In this document: piece by piece, positions 35,135-43,772 of the stretch | How positions within the stretch are numbered: position 1 is the stretch's first letter | Layout: every line of letters starts with the position of its first letter | Source of the DNA: Cellulosimicrobium composti | GTDB taxonomy: Bacteria; Actinomycetota; Actinomycetes; Actinomycetales; Cellulomonadaceae | Reading direction: 5' to 3' | Length of the DNA: 64,000 nucleotides | NCBI RefSeq assembly: GCF_009711085.1 | Contig: NZ_WMKA01000010.1 | Span: forward strand, 1 to 64,000 | Notes under the pieces: generated by a model | Seen by the model: only the letters and a program-made list of their open reading frames with translations | Database searches by the model: none | Told to the model about the DNA's origin: nothing | Program-made: the position numbers and the translations under genes

Positions 35135-35194
35135 GCCGAGCATGCGGCTGTGGCCCGTCCGGACGTCCGGGCGGGCCACAGCCGCATGCTCGGC
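35135..35194. terminator. Long perfect inverted repeat between flotillin and GAP genes
   Basis: Arms of 23 bp (35135-35157 and 35172-35194) match perfectly, and the 14-base centre contains a further dyad CCGGACGTCCGG (35159-35170), so nearly the whole 60 bp can form one hairpin. It separates two converging genes and probably terminates both, but it is longer than needed for that. Confidence 0.75.
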
Positions 35195-35212
35195 GAGTGC
35201 GGGGGGGATCCG

Positions 35213-36106
35213 TCAGGTCCAGCCGAGGCGGCCGAACGCGTCGAGCGCGAGCAGCACGCCGAGGATCCCCAGCACCCACCCCGTCATGTCGGTCGCGTTG
35301 CGCGTCAGCCACCCGTCCAGGCGCCGCAGCAGCGGGTCCACCGCGCGCGCCGCGACGAGCCGACCGAGCAGCAGCAGGAGCGCGGGCGCGACCATGACGA
35401 CGCAGTACGCGGCGAGGACCCCGGCGCTCGCGGGCCAGCCGACGTCCGACGTCGTGATGATCCCGATCGCCGCGAGGTACGGCAGCATCGTCCCGACCTC
35501 GACCGCGACCGCCCCGAGCGCGAGGCCCAGGAGCGGCAGCACCGACGCGCGCGTACGGACCGCGCCCGCGCCGGCCGCGTCCGCCTCGATCCCCAGGGCG
35601 CGCTCGCGCCAGCGCGCCAGCCGTCCCGGTCGCGCGGGGCCCGGCGCCGGACCCGCACCCGCGTCGCCCGGCTCGCCGCCCGTCCCGCCCGGGACGCGGT
35701 CGGCGCGCTCCGGGTCCCCGTCGGCCGGGACGCCGTCGCGGGCGGCACGCCGTGCGGCGCGCTTGCTGTCGAAGCGGAAGCTCAGCGCGAACAGCCCGAT
35801 CCCGAGCAGGAGCTGCACGATCGTCGCGGCCCGCGAGTCGAGCGCGTCGCCGAACCGGTCGAGGACCGCGCCCGCCCCGAGCATGACGACGACCCCGACG
35901 GCGAGGTAGGCGACGGCGACCGTCACGAGGTACGCGAGCACGCGCCCGGCGCGGAGCCGGCCGGGCGCGAGCAGCAGCCACACCGGGACGAGGAGCGTGC
36001 CGAAGCTCGTGGAGTCGACGAGCGCGAGCACCACGAGCACGCCCGCCAGGGCGGCGAGGCCCAGGCCCGGTCCTCCGGCGGCGTCGAGGTCGAAGGGGAT
36101 GTCCAT
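35213..36106 (-). CDS. GAP-family (Sap-like) membrane protein
   Basis: The 297-residue protein has about six membrane helices in two groups, around a charged central loop of about 80 residues. The first helix pair, LVVLALVDSTSFGTLLVPVWLLL, is the pattern of the GAP/Sap (sulfolipid-addressing protein) family, which includes mycobacterial lipid-export helpers and resembles LysE-type folds. The second half repeats it (GLALGAVAVEVGTMLPYLAAIG). The function here is unknown. It is divergent from the two-component system. Confidence 0.78.
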   Translation of the reverse strand: MDIPFDLDAAGGPGLGLAALAGVLVVLALVDSTSFGTLLVPVWLLLAPGRLRAGRVLAYLVTVAVAYLAVGVVVMLGAGAVLDRFGDALDSRAATIVQLLLGIGLFALSFRFDSKRAARRAARDGVPADGDPERADRVPGGTGGEPGDAGAGPAPGPARPGRLARWRERALGIEADAAGAGAVRTRASVLPLLGLALGAVAVEVGTMLPYLAAIGIITTSDVGWPASAGVLAAYCVVMVAPALLLLLGRLVAARAVDPLLRRLDGWLTRNATDMTGWVLGILGVLLALDAFGRLGWT

Positions 36107-36255
36107 GCCGACGAGCCTCGCGCGCGGCGGGCACCGCGTCGTCGGGCGAACGACCGATCCCGGGCCCCCGGTGCCGCGCCGCACGGGCCGGGCGCGGCGC
36201 CGTCGTACACCGTTCGGCCGATCCGCCGGTGGCGATGCTGTGCTGGGATGGGGTC

Positions 36256-37590
36256 GTGAGCACGTCGGACGGCAGGGCGGGCGCGTCGCGGTCGCTGCGC
36301 CACGTGTGGCGCATCGAGGACCGCCGCAACGACGTGCTCTCCGCCGTCATGACGTTCGTCCTCGGCTGGCTCCTGATCGAGGTGGGCCTCGTGGGCCTCG
36401 TCCGGGCGCCGTTCGTCGTCGAGCCGGGCGCGCCGTGGTGGCGCGTCGCGCTGCTCGCCGCGGGGTGCCTGCTCATCCTCGTCAAGCGCGCGCACCCCGT
36501 CCTCGCGCTCCTGGGCGGCGTGCTCGTCACGGCCGTCGACCTGTGGTGGGGCGGCAGCCTCGCGATCACCCTCGTCCTGTGGGACCTGCTCTACGCGGCC
36601 GCCCTGTGGTCGGGCCCGCGGGCCCGCGCCTGGCTCTGGGGCGTCGCGGTGACGGTCGCGGTCGTCGGGTCGGTCGCCGCGGGCGAGGCCGCTCGCGACG
36701 TGCGCCAGTTCGTGTACGTCGCGCTGCAGCTCGGTGCGGTGCTGCTCGTGCCGATGTGGTGGGCCACGAACGTCCGGACGAAGAGCGAGCTCGCCGAGCT
36801 CGCGGACGAGCGTGCGGACCTCGCGGCGCGCGAGGCCGAGGCGGCGGCCCGCACCGCCGAGCTCGAGCGGCAGCGCGCGCACGACCTGGAGCGCATCGCC
36901 GAGCTCGACCGGCACGAGGCGGTCCGGGCCGAGCGCGCCGCCATGGCCCGCGACCTGCACGACGTCATCGCGTCGCACCTGTCGACGATCGCGATCCACT
37001 CGGGCGCGGCGCTCGCGCACCCGCCCGACGCGGCGCAGGACCGGGCGGCGCTCGAGCAGGTGCGCGCCAGCGCGGTCGCGTCGCTCGACGAGATGCGCTC
37101 GATGATCCTGCTGCTGCGGACGGAGGGCCGGCGCGACGGCGCGGGCTCCCTCGACGCGGTCGCCGCGCCGGGCCGGCTCGCGGGCCTCGACACGCTGCTC
37201 GACGCCGCGCGCGCGACGACCGCCGTCACGCTCGACGACCCCGACGGCGTCGCGGGGTCCGCGCTGCCCGCGGCCGCGGACCAGGCCCTGTTCCGCATCG
37301 CGCAGGAGGCCGTGACGAACGCCCTCAAGCACGCGCCGGGCTCTCCCGTGACCGTGCGCCTCGCACGCGACGGCGCGGCCGTCGTGCTCGAGGTGTACGA
37401 CGACGGGGCGCGCGGCACCGCGGCCCCGGTCGACGGCCCGCTGAGCGCGGGGACGGGGCTGCTGACGATGCGCGAGCGGGCGGACGGCCTGGGCGGCGCG
37501 CTCGCCGCCGGGCCGGGCCCGGGCGGCGGGTGGACGGTGCGCGCGCGGGTGCCCGTGGGTGAGCACGCGACGGCGACGGAGGACGCATGA
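36256..37590 (+). CDS. NarL-type sensor histidine kinase (HisKA_3)
   Basis: This 444-residue kinase has five to six N-terminal membrane helices, a coiled coil (LAELADERADLAAREAEAAA), the dimerisation segment MARDLHDVIASHLS with phospho-acceptor His235, and an ATPase domain with the N-box EAVTNALKHAP (Asn355). No sensor domain lies outside the membrane, so the signal is probably in or at the membrane. I chose GTG 36256; ATG 36229 is possible. The response regulator overlaps by 4 bp. The target genes are not evident. Confidence 0.9.
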   Translation: MSTSDGRAGASRSLRHVWRIEDRRNDVLSAVMTFVLGWLLIEVGLVGLVRAPFVVEPGAPWWRVALLAAGCLLILVKRAHPVLALLGGVLVTAVDLWWGGSLAITLVLWDLLYAAALWSGPRARAWLWGVAVTVAVVGSVAAGEAARDVRQFVYVALQLGAVLLVPMWWATNVRTKSELAELADERADLAAREAEAAARTAELERQRAHDLERIAELDRHEAVRAERAAMARDLHDVIASHLSTIAIHSGAALAHPPDAAQDRAALEQVRASAVASLDEMRSMILLLRTEGRRDGAGSLDAVAAPGRLAGLDTLLDAARATTAVTLDDPDGVAGSALPAAADQALFRIAQEAVTNALKHAPGSPVTVRLARDGAAVVLEVYDDGARGTAAPVDGPLSAGTGLLTMRERADGLGGALAAGPGPGGGWTVRARVPVGEHATATEDA

Positions 37591-38300
37591 CGGCACGACC
37601 GGTCCGGGTGCTGCTGGCCGACGACCACGCCGCGATCCGCGCCGGGCTGCGGCTCCTCCTCGACGCCGCGCCTGACGTCGAGGTGGTCGGCGAGGCCGCG
37701 GACGGCACCGCCGCGGTCACGAACGCGCGGGCGCTGCGGCCCGACGTGGTGCTCATGGACCTGCGCATGCCCGGCGTCGACGGCATCGAGGCGACGCGCA
37801 CGATCACCGCGGAAGGGCTCGCCGAGGTCCTCGTGCTCACGTCGTTCGACCTCGACGAGTACGTGGACGGCGCGCTGCGGGCCGGTGCCGCGGGCTTCCT
37901 GCTCAAGTCCGCGGAGCCGAGCGCCCTGATCGACGCGGTGCGCCGCGTCGCGGACGGCGACGGGGTGCTCGCGCCCGAGGTCACGCGCCGTCTCCTCGCG
38001 GCCTTCGCGCGCGGCCCGGAGACGGCGCCGGGGACGCGGGCCACGGCGGGTCCGGCAGGTGCGACGGCGGACGGCGCCCCCGGTGCGCCCGGCACCGACC
38101 CGCGACTCGCGGACCTGACGCCCCGCGAGGTCGACGTGCTCGCGGCGCTGGGTCGCGGGCTGTCCAACCAGGGGATCGCCGCCGACCTGTTCATCACCGA
38201 GGCGACGGCCAAGACCCATGTCTCGCGCGTGCTCGCGAAGCTCGGGGTCTCGACCCGCATGCAGGCCGCGATCGTCGCGCGCGACACGGGCCTCGCCTGA
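37587..38300 (+). CDS. NarL/LuxR-family response regulator
   Basis: The 237-residue protein has a receiver domain with DDHAAIRAGL, phospho-acceptor Asp58 in VVLMDLRMPGVDG, Thr/Ser switch LVLTSFD and Lys in FLLKSAEP. A linker of about 40 Ala/Gly/Pro residues is followed by the LuxR helix-turn-helix (LTPREVDVLAALGRGLSNQ, AKTHVSRVLAKLGV). Its ATG overlaps the kinase stop, so the pair forms one unit. The linker is longer than usual. It converges with a TetR gene. Confidence 0.93.
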   Translation: MTARPVRVLLADDHAAIRAGLRLLLDAAPDVEVVGEAADGTAAVTNARALRPDVVLMDLRMPGVDGIEATRTITAEGLAEVLVLTSFDLDEYVDGALRAGAAGFLLKSAEPSALIDAVRRVADGDGVLAPEVTRRLLAAFARGPETAPGTRATAGPAGATADGAPGAPGTDPRLADLTPREVDVLAALGRGLSNQGIAADLFITEATAKTHVSRVLAKLGVSTRMQAAIVARDTGLA

Positions 38301-38334
38301 GCCCGCCGGACGGCGTCCCGGCGCGTGCCGGGGA

Positions 38335-38928
38335 TCAGCGCGGCAGGTGCCGCGTCACGTCGTCGAGGTAGGCGTCGGCGTCGAAGTCGTCGAGCAGCGC
38401 GCTCTGCAGGATGAACCCCTGGCACGCGGCGAGGAAGAGCGGCGCCTGCTCGGCGCCGAGCGCGGCGGCGTCCTGCGGGTCGAGCCCGTGCTCCTGCTCG
38501 TGCCACCGGGCGACGTACCCGGCGAAGACGGTGCGGAGCTGCACGAGGACGTCGGCCGCGAAGCCGAGCATGCGCGGGTCGGTCACCGCCTCGCCCCAGA
38601 GCTGGACGAGGATCCCCGTGCTCCCGATCTCGCGGACGGCGCCGCGCAGGAGCACGCCGACGAGCTCGGACGGCGGGGGCAGCGGGTCCTGCTCGGCGAT
38701 GCGCTCGACGTCGGCGATGCGGCCCCCGACCACGCGCGCCGCGACGTCGTGCACGATCGCCGTCTTGGAGTCGTAGTAGCCGTAGATCGCGCCGGCGGAC
38801 AGCCCGGACTCCGCGATGATCTCGGCCATCGACGTCGCGGTGAAGCCCTTGCGCCGGAACACGCGCAGGGCGGCCTCCGCGATCTCGTCGCGGCGGCGCG
38901 TGCGGTACTCCTCGCTGACCCGGGGCAC
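38335..38928 (-). CDS. TetR-family repressor
   Basis: This 197-residue regulator has the TetR DNA-binding domain at residues about 10-58 (ALRVFRRKGFTATSMAEIIA, LSAGAIYGYYDSKTAIV). The C-terminal half (ILVQLWGEAVTDPRMLGF) is TetR_C-like. It is divergent from a membrane protein, and two near-identical operator dyads lie between them. TAGGGT six bases before its GTG suggests leaderless transcription overlapping an operator, so it should repress itself. Confidence 0.88.
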   Translation of the reverse strand: MPRVSEEYRTRRRDEIAEAALRVFRRKGFTATSMAEIIAESGLSAGAIYGYYDSKTAIVHDVAARVVGGRIADVERIAEQDPLPPPSELVGVLLRGAVREIGSTGILVQLWGEAVTDPRMLGFAADVLVQLRTVFAGYVARWHEQEHGLDPQDAAALGAEQAPLFLAACQGFILQSALLDDFDADAYLDDVTRHLPR

Positions 38929-38944
38929 GCCCCCACCCTAAACC

Positions 38945-39006
38945 GAACGAACGTTCTTGACAGCGGGCCTGCGTGGGTCGAGTCTAAGAGAACGAACATT
39001 CGTTCT
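38945..39006. promoter_or_regulatory. Two TetR operators and a -35 element
   Basis: AGAACGAACATTCGTTCT (38989-39006) is an almost perfect dyad. A related site, GAACGAACGTTCTT (38945-38958), lies 44 bp upstream, next to the TetR -10 (TAGGGT on the minus strand). A consensus TTGACA at 38957-38962 is the probable -35 for the membrane protein gene; its -10 is not clear. Confidence 0.7.
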
Positions 39007-39016
39007 AGGAGGCATC

Positions 39017-40087
39017 ATGACCGCCGTCCGCACCACCCCGCAGACCCGTTGGGCACGCGTCGCCGCGACCGCGGTCGGCCTCGTCGCCGTCGTCACGGTC
39101 GTCGTCCTCGCGTTCCTCTGGCCGTCCGTCACCGCCGAGCCGCGGGACCTGCCCGTCGCCGTGGCGGGCGAGCCGGCCGTCGTCGCACAGGTCCGGGCGG
39201 GCCTCGAGGAGAGGGCGCCCGGCGCCGTCGAGCTCGTTCCGGTGGCCGACCGCGCCGCCGCCGTCGACCTCGTCGAGTCCCGCGACGCCTACGGGGCGCT
39301 CGTGCTCGGGCCGCAGCCCGAGGTGCTCACGGCGTCGGCCGCGAGCCCCGCCGTCGCCCAGCTCCTCGCCGGTCTCCAGCCCGCGCTGCAGGCGCAGGTC
39401 GACGCCGCCGCGGCCGCGCAGGGCGCGCCCGCCGACGCCGTGCCGACCGTCGCGGTCACCGACGTCGTGCCGCTGTCGGCCGACGACGCCCGGGGCACCA
39501 CGCTCGCCGCGGCCTCCTTCCCGCTCGTCCTCGGCGGTCTGGTCGGCGGAGTCGTGGTGTCGCTCACCGTCGCCGGGACGTGGCGCCGGGTCACCGCGAT
39601 CGTCGTCTACGCGGCGCTGGGCGGGCCTGCCGTCGCTGGGCTCCTTCACGGGCTCGGCGGCCTCCACGGCGCGTACGTCGCCGACTCGCTCGCCGTGGGG
39701 CTCGCGCTGCTCGGCATCGCCGCCACGATCGTCGGGGCGGTCCGCCTCCTCGGACGACCGGGCATCGCCGCCGGGCTGGTGCTGTTCCTGCTCGTCGCCA
39801 ACCCGCTGTCCGCCGCGGCCGTGCCCGTCGAGTTCCTGCTCCCCCCGTGGGGCGCCGTCGGCCAGTGGTTCCCGCCGGGCGCGGCCGCGACCCTGCTGCG
39901 CGACCTGTCCTACTTCCCCGGCGCCGACACCACGTTCCCGTGGCTCGTGCTCAGCGGGTGGGCCGCGCTCGGTCTCCTGCTCTCCATAGTCGGGCACGTC
40001 CGCGACCGCGGGGCCGCGACGTCGGCCGCGCTGCACGGGACGGAGGTCGCCTCGCCCGTGCCGACGCCGGCACCGTCCGCACGCTGA
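39017..40087 (+). CDS. TetR-controlled membrane protein (YhgE/ABC-2-like)
   Basis: This 356-residue protein starts at ATG 39017 after AGGAGG. One membrane helix lies near the N-terminus (AVGLVAVVTVVVLAFLW), followed by about 130 external residues and five further helices (residues about 165-335). This order resembles YhgE/Pip and ABC-2-like permeases without an ATPase. No ATPase gene is nearby. The two operators before it indicate induction by a ligand of the divergent TetR protein, perhaps a membrane-active compound. Confidence 0.75.
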   Translation: MTAVRTTPQTRWARVAATAVGLVAVVTVVVLAFLWPSVTAEPRDLPVAVAGEPAVVAQVRAGLEERAPGAVELVPVADRAAAVDLVESRDAYGALVLGPQPEVLTASAASPAVAQLLAGLQPALQAQVDAAAAAQGAPADAVPTVAVTDVVPLSADDARGTTLAAASFPLVLGGLVGGVVVSLTVAGTWRRVTAIVVYAALGGPAVAGLLHGLGGLHGAYVADSLAVGLALLGIAATIVGAVRLLGRPGIAAGLVLFLLVANPLSAAAVPVEFLLPPWGAVGQWFPPGAAATLLRDLSYFPGADTTFPWLVLSGWAALGLLLSIVGHVRDRGAATSAALHGTEVASPVPTPAPSAR

Positions 40088-40097
40088 CCTGGGCCCG

Positions 40098-41005
40098 TCA
40101 GGCGGGCACGAGGTCCGGGCTCTGCACGACGAGCGCGGCGTGCCGGGCGCCGGCCCGCATCGCCTCGCCGACGTCCGCGCCCCGCAGGTGCGCGTCGAGG
40201 AACCCGGCGAAGAAGCCGTCGCCCGCGCCGTTCGTGTCCACGACGCGCGGCACCGGCTCCGCCGGGACCTCGACGAACCCTCCGTCGGGGGTCAGCGCGA
40301 CGGCGCCGCGCGACCCGTGCGTGCACACGGCGAGCCGCGCGCCCGCGTCGACCCGGGCGCGCAGGAAGCCGCGCCAGTCCGGCAGCCGGTCCCCGCTGAC
40401 GAAGACGTGCGTGCCGGCCTCGACCCACGGCCGGTGGAACGCCGACCCGCCGTCGTAGTCGTGCACAGGTCGACCCAGACGTCGCGCCCGCGTGCCACCG
40501 CGAGGTCGAGCACCGGGAGCGCCGGGACCGCGAGGTCCACGACGACGGCGGCCGCGGCGTCGAGGGCCGCGGTCGTCACGTCCCACGAGGCGCCGACCGC
40601 GGGGACCTCGCCCGGGGCGCGCAGGTAGACGGAGACGCGCCCGCCGTCGTCGTCGAGGAGGTTGAGGTGGCTCTCGGTGCGTCCGTCAGGCGACGGCTCC
40701 TCGACGACGCGCACGCCCTCGCGCGCGAGCACGGACCGCACGTGCTCCGCCTCGTCGTCGGACCCGAGCACCGTGCGCAGCAGCACGGTGCGCCCGAGCC
40801 GCGCGAGGTTGAGCGCCTTGCCGGCCGACGTCCCGCCCACGGCGTGGTGGGACGAGCGCGCGAAGACCGTGTGCGGCGTCGGGGCGGGCAGCTCGTCGAG
40901 CCGGACGAGCAGGTTCCACGACGCGGGGCCCGCGACGAGCACCTCGGTGCCTGTGGGGTCGGGCGGTGCGGCGTGCGGGCGGGGCGCGGCGGTCACGCGC
41001 CGCAT
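40098..41005 (-). pseudogene. PfkB-family sugar kinase, frameshifted
   Basis: The N-terminal frame from ATG 41005 (after GGGGGA) encodes TEVLVAGPASWNLLVRLDEL, GGTSAGKALNLARLG and VVVDLAVPAL. At about 40468 it passes into another frame that carries HDYDGGSAFHRPWVEAG and the catalytic VDTNGAGDGFFAGFLDAHL. The DNA at the break reads GACCTGTGCACGAC, where removing one TG joins the halves as DLHDYDGG. The reconstructed protein of about 302 residues would be a ribokinase/PfkB-type kinase. It may be a true pseudogene or a sequencing error. Confidence 0.8.
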
Positions 41006-41040
41006 CCTATCCCCCGCCTCTCGCCCGCGGCATCGCGGCG

Positions 41041-41706
41041 TCAGTCCTCGACGGTGACGCCGAGGCTGTGCGCGAACGTCGCGGCGAGCCGCGCGAGCTG
41101 GGCGGAGTCGATCGTCGCGCCGCGCAGCGACCCGACCCCGCTCAGCTCGTCGAGCTCCGCGCCACGCAGGTCGACGTGCGCGAGCGTGGACGACTGCACG
41201 TCGAGGCGGCGCACGCGCGTGCCGTCGAACGCGACGCGCAGCGCGTCGGTCGCGACGAGGTCGAGCTCGTCGACCGTGCAGTCGGTGAACCGCACGTCCC
41301 GCAGCGTCGCTCCGCGGAGGTTGACGAAGCCGAGCTTGCACCCGACGAACCGGACCCCGCTCCACGACGACTCGTAGAGCTCGGCCGAGCCGATCCGCGC
41401 ACCGCGCACCTCGACGTCGCGCCACCGGCCCCGCGTCCCGCGCAGCGCGGGCACGTCGAGGCGCTCCAGCACGACCTCCGTGAACGTCACCGCGCCCAGG
41501 TCGGCCTCGTCGGCCCGCACCTGGTCGAGCCGCGAGGCGAACACGCTCGCGCCGTGCAGGTCGAGCCGGTCGAGCCGGAGGTCGGCGATCTCGAACCCCT
41601 CGAGGTCGGCCTCCGGCTCGAGGTCGTACGCGTCGCCGCGCTGCAGGTCGTCGAGCACGACGGGGTCGATCACGGGCGGCTCGGTCGTCGGCGTCGCGGG
41701 TGCCAC
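41041..41706 (-). CDS. Pentapeptide-repeat protein
   Basis: This 221-residue protein is built of A(D/N)LxX-type repeats (IADLRLDRLDLHGASVFASR, VNLRGATLRDVRFTDC), which fold as a right-handed quadrilateral beta-helix. Related proteins such as Qnr and MfpA mimic DNA and protect gyrase, but most are of unknown role. The start is GTG 41706, with TAGTCT six bases before it, implying a leaderless message. It is flanked by the broken PfkB gene and a dehydrogenase gene on the same strand. Confidence 0.85.
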   Translation of the reverse strand: MAPATPTTEPPVIDPVVLDDLQRGDAYDLEPEADLEGFEIADLRLDRLDLHGASVFASRLDQVRADEADLGAVTFTEVVLERLDVPALRGTRGRWRDVEVRGARIGSAELYESSWSGVRFVGCKLGFVNLRGATLRDVRFTDCTVDELDLVATDALRVAFDGTRVRRLDVQSSTLAHVDLRGAELDELSGVGSLRGATIDSAQLARLAATFAHSLGVTVED

Positions 41707-41715
41707 GCGTCGAGA

Positions 41716-42660
41716 CTATGCCGTGGTGCCGACGCCCTGCGCGGCGGCCTCGACCCGTCCGGAGGGGAGGTCGTCGGCCTCCCGCGGGGCCCGGACGACC
41801 TCGAAGATCGAGGTCCAGTCGTCGCGTCCGTGCCCGGCCGCGAGCGCCGCCTCGTAGTGCGACAGGACGGCGCGCGGCAGTGCCGTGTCGACGCCGAGCT
41901 CCTCGCTCGCCCCGAGGACGTGCGCCGCCGTCGCGCCCATCATGGTGGCGGTGCTCAGGGCTCCGGGGTGGACCCCGGTCTCGAACGCCTCGCCGACCGC
42001 GCCGCCGCTGCCGACCATCGCGGGCGTGTCGGACAGCGTGCGCAGCGCCTCGGGGACGAACCGCGTGGGCGGCACCCCGGCCGCCTCCGCGAGCGCCGCG
42101 GCGTGCGCGACGCCCGAGAGCGCGGTGAGGAAGACGTCGAGCTGCGCCTGGTAGAGGAGCTGCGCGAGCCCGGGGTCCTCGCCCAGGTAGCGGGGCGCAC
42201 CGAGGGTCGCGAGCGTGCGCTCGTGCGCGCGGAACGCGGCCTCCGGGCCGCTGTAGCAGACGTACGCGTCGGCCGTCCCGACGAGCGGCGCGGGCACCAT
42301 GATCCCGCCGACGACGAGCGTCGCCCCGTGGTCGGCCATCCAGTGCGCCGCGCGGCGTGTCGTCCCGGGGGTGTCGGAGCTGAGGTTGACGACCGTGCGG
42401 CCGGGCAGGACGTCGGCCGCCGCGGCGAGGACGGCGTCGGCCGCGGCGTAGTCGGTGAGGCTGAGCACGACGAGATCGCTCGCCGCGACCGCCTCCGCGG
42501 GGGTCGCGGCGCGCGTCGCGCCCTCGGCGACGAGCGCGTCGGCGCGGGAGGGGGTGCGGTTCCACACGGTGACGGGGTGACCGGCGGCCAGGAGCGTGCG
42601 GACCATGGCCTGGCCCATCGCGCCGAGGCCGATCAGGGTGACGGGGGTGGGGGTGCTCAT
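41716..42660 (-). CDS. NAD(P)-dependent beta-hydroxyacid/imine reductase-like enzyme
   Basis: The 314-residue protein has the Rossmann motif VTLIGLGAMGQAMVRTLLAAG and a cofactor loop VWNRTPSRADAL that favours NADPH. The all-helical second domain is like 6-phosphogluconate/3-hydroxyisobutyrate dehydrogenases and imine reductases. It lacks the catalytic Lys of typical 3-hydroxyisobutyrate dehydrogenase at a place I can identify, which favours the imine-reductase group. Its ATG follows GGAGGAGAAGG and overlaps the paralog upstream by 4 bp. Confidence 0.83.
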   Translation of the reverse strand: MSTPTPVTLIGLGAMGQAMVRTLLAAGHPVTVWNRTPSRADALVAEGATRAATPAEAVAASDLVVLSLTDYAAADAVLAAAADVLPGRTVVNLSSDTPGTTRRAAHWMADHGATLVVGGIMVPAPLVGTADAYVCYSGPEAAFRAHERTLATLGAPRYLGEDPGLAQLLYQAQLDVFLTALSGVAHAAALAEAAGVPPTRFVPEALRTLSDTPAMVGSGGAVGEAFETGVHPGALSTATMMGATAAHVLGASEELGVDTALPRAVLSHYEAALAAGHGRDDWTSIFEVVRAPREADDLPSGRVEAAAQGVGTTA

Positions 42661-43568
42661 CCTTCTCCTCCGGGTGCGGTGGTGGGTGCTGGGGCACGGA
42701 TGCTCTCGACGACGCGCGCGAAGCCGTGGGCGCCGTGGCCGGCGTCGACCTGGCGGCGGACCAGCGCCTGGACCGCGTCGACGACGTCGGTCGCGAGGCC
42801 GGCCTCCTCGCTCGCCCGGACCAGGTCGGCGAGGTCGGAGAACGCGAGGCTCTGCTGGCCGGGGCCGGCGTAGTCGCGCCGGTCGACGACGTCCGCGTAC
42901 TCGGCGAGCGCGGACGTCATCGCGGCGAGCCAGGGCGCCGCGCGGCGCGCGAAGTCGCCCGCGCTCACCCCGGCGGTCCCGACCATCGCGACGCCGTGGA
43001 AGAAGCCCGCGAACATCGCGTACATGCCCGCGAGGAGCGCCAGGTCGTACAGCGGCGCGAGCCCGGGGTCCTCGCCGAACCAGGTGCTCGCGCCCCACGC
43101 GTCGAGCAGGGGACGGGCGCCGTCGAACGCGGCGCGCGACCCGCTGTACAGGATCTCGGAGCCCGGGCCGCCGATCGTCGCGGGGACGGCCATGACGCCG
43201 CCGTCGAGGTGCACGACGTCGTGGTCGGCCGCCCAGGCCGCGAGCTCGCGCGACTGCTCGGGCGTCGTCGTGGTGAGGTTGACGAGCGTCCGCCCGGCGA
43301 GCGCGTCGGCGACGGGGTCGAGCACGGCGTGCACCGCGTCGTGGTCGAGCAGGACGGCGACGATGAGGGGCGACGCGGTGACGGCGTCGCGCGCCGTCCT
43401 CGCCTCGCGGGCGCCGGCCGCGACGAGCGCGCCGGCGCGTCCCGGCGTCCGGTTCCAGACGGTGGTCGGGTGGCCGGCGGCGACGGCCGCGGCGGCGAGG
43501 GCGCTGCCCATGGCGCCGAGGCCGAGGACGGTGACGGGGTGCGGTGCGGCGGGCGGGTGGTCGGGCAT
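42657..43568 (-). CDS. Paralogous NAD(P)-dependent reductase
   Basis: This 303-residue protein is a homolog of its downstream neighbour: VTVLGLGAMGSALAAAAVAAG, TVWNRTPGRAGALVAAG and GEDPGLAPLYDLALLAGMYA align with equivalent segments there. A tandem duplication with divergence is the simplest explanation. The ATG 43568 follows GGAGG. The pair is divergent from an HxlR regulator, so both are probably induced by the same metabolite or electrophile. Confidence 0.83.
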   Translation of the reverse strand: MPDHPPAAPHPVTVLGLGAMGSALAAAAVAAGHPTTVWNRTPGRAGALVAAGAREARTARDAVTASPLIVAVLLDHDAVHAVLDPVADALAGRTLVNLTTTTPEQSRELAAWAADHDVVHLDGGVMAVPATIGGPGSEILYSGSRAAFDGARPLLDAWGASTWFGEDPGLAPLYDLALLAGMYAMFAGFFHGVAMVGTAGVSAGDFARRAAPWLAAMTSALAEYADVVDRRDYAGPGQQSLAFSDLADLVRASEEAGLATDVVDAVQALVRRQVDAGHGAHGFARVVESIRAPAPTTAPGGEG

Positions 43569-43670
43569 CGGTCCTCCGGGTCGGGTGCTGGTCGGCGGGG
43601 CGGCGTGCCCTCGCGGTCCACCCTCCCCGGCATCCGGTCGGCCGGGAAGAACGCACGTCGAGGTGGGGTT

Positions 43671-43686
43671 CTCACCTCCAGGTGAG
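43671..43686. promoter_or_regulatory. Palindrome, probable HxlR operator
   Basis: CTCACCTCCAGGTGAG is a perfect 7-bp-arm dyad midway between the reductase pair and the HxlR gene, placed to control both. Confidence 0.6.
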
Positions 43687-43772
43687 CGTGCAGGTCACGC
43701 GGGTCGCGCCCGCGGGTCGGGCACGGACGTGCACGGGCCTCCCCGGCCTGTGCGGCGACGAAGGAGCGAGCG

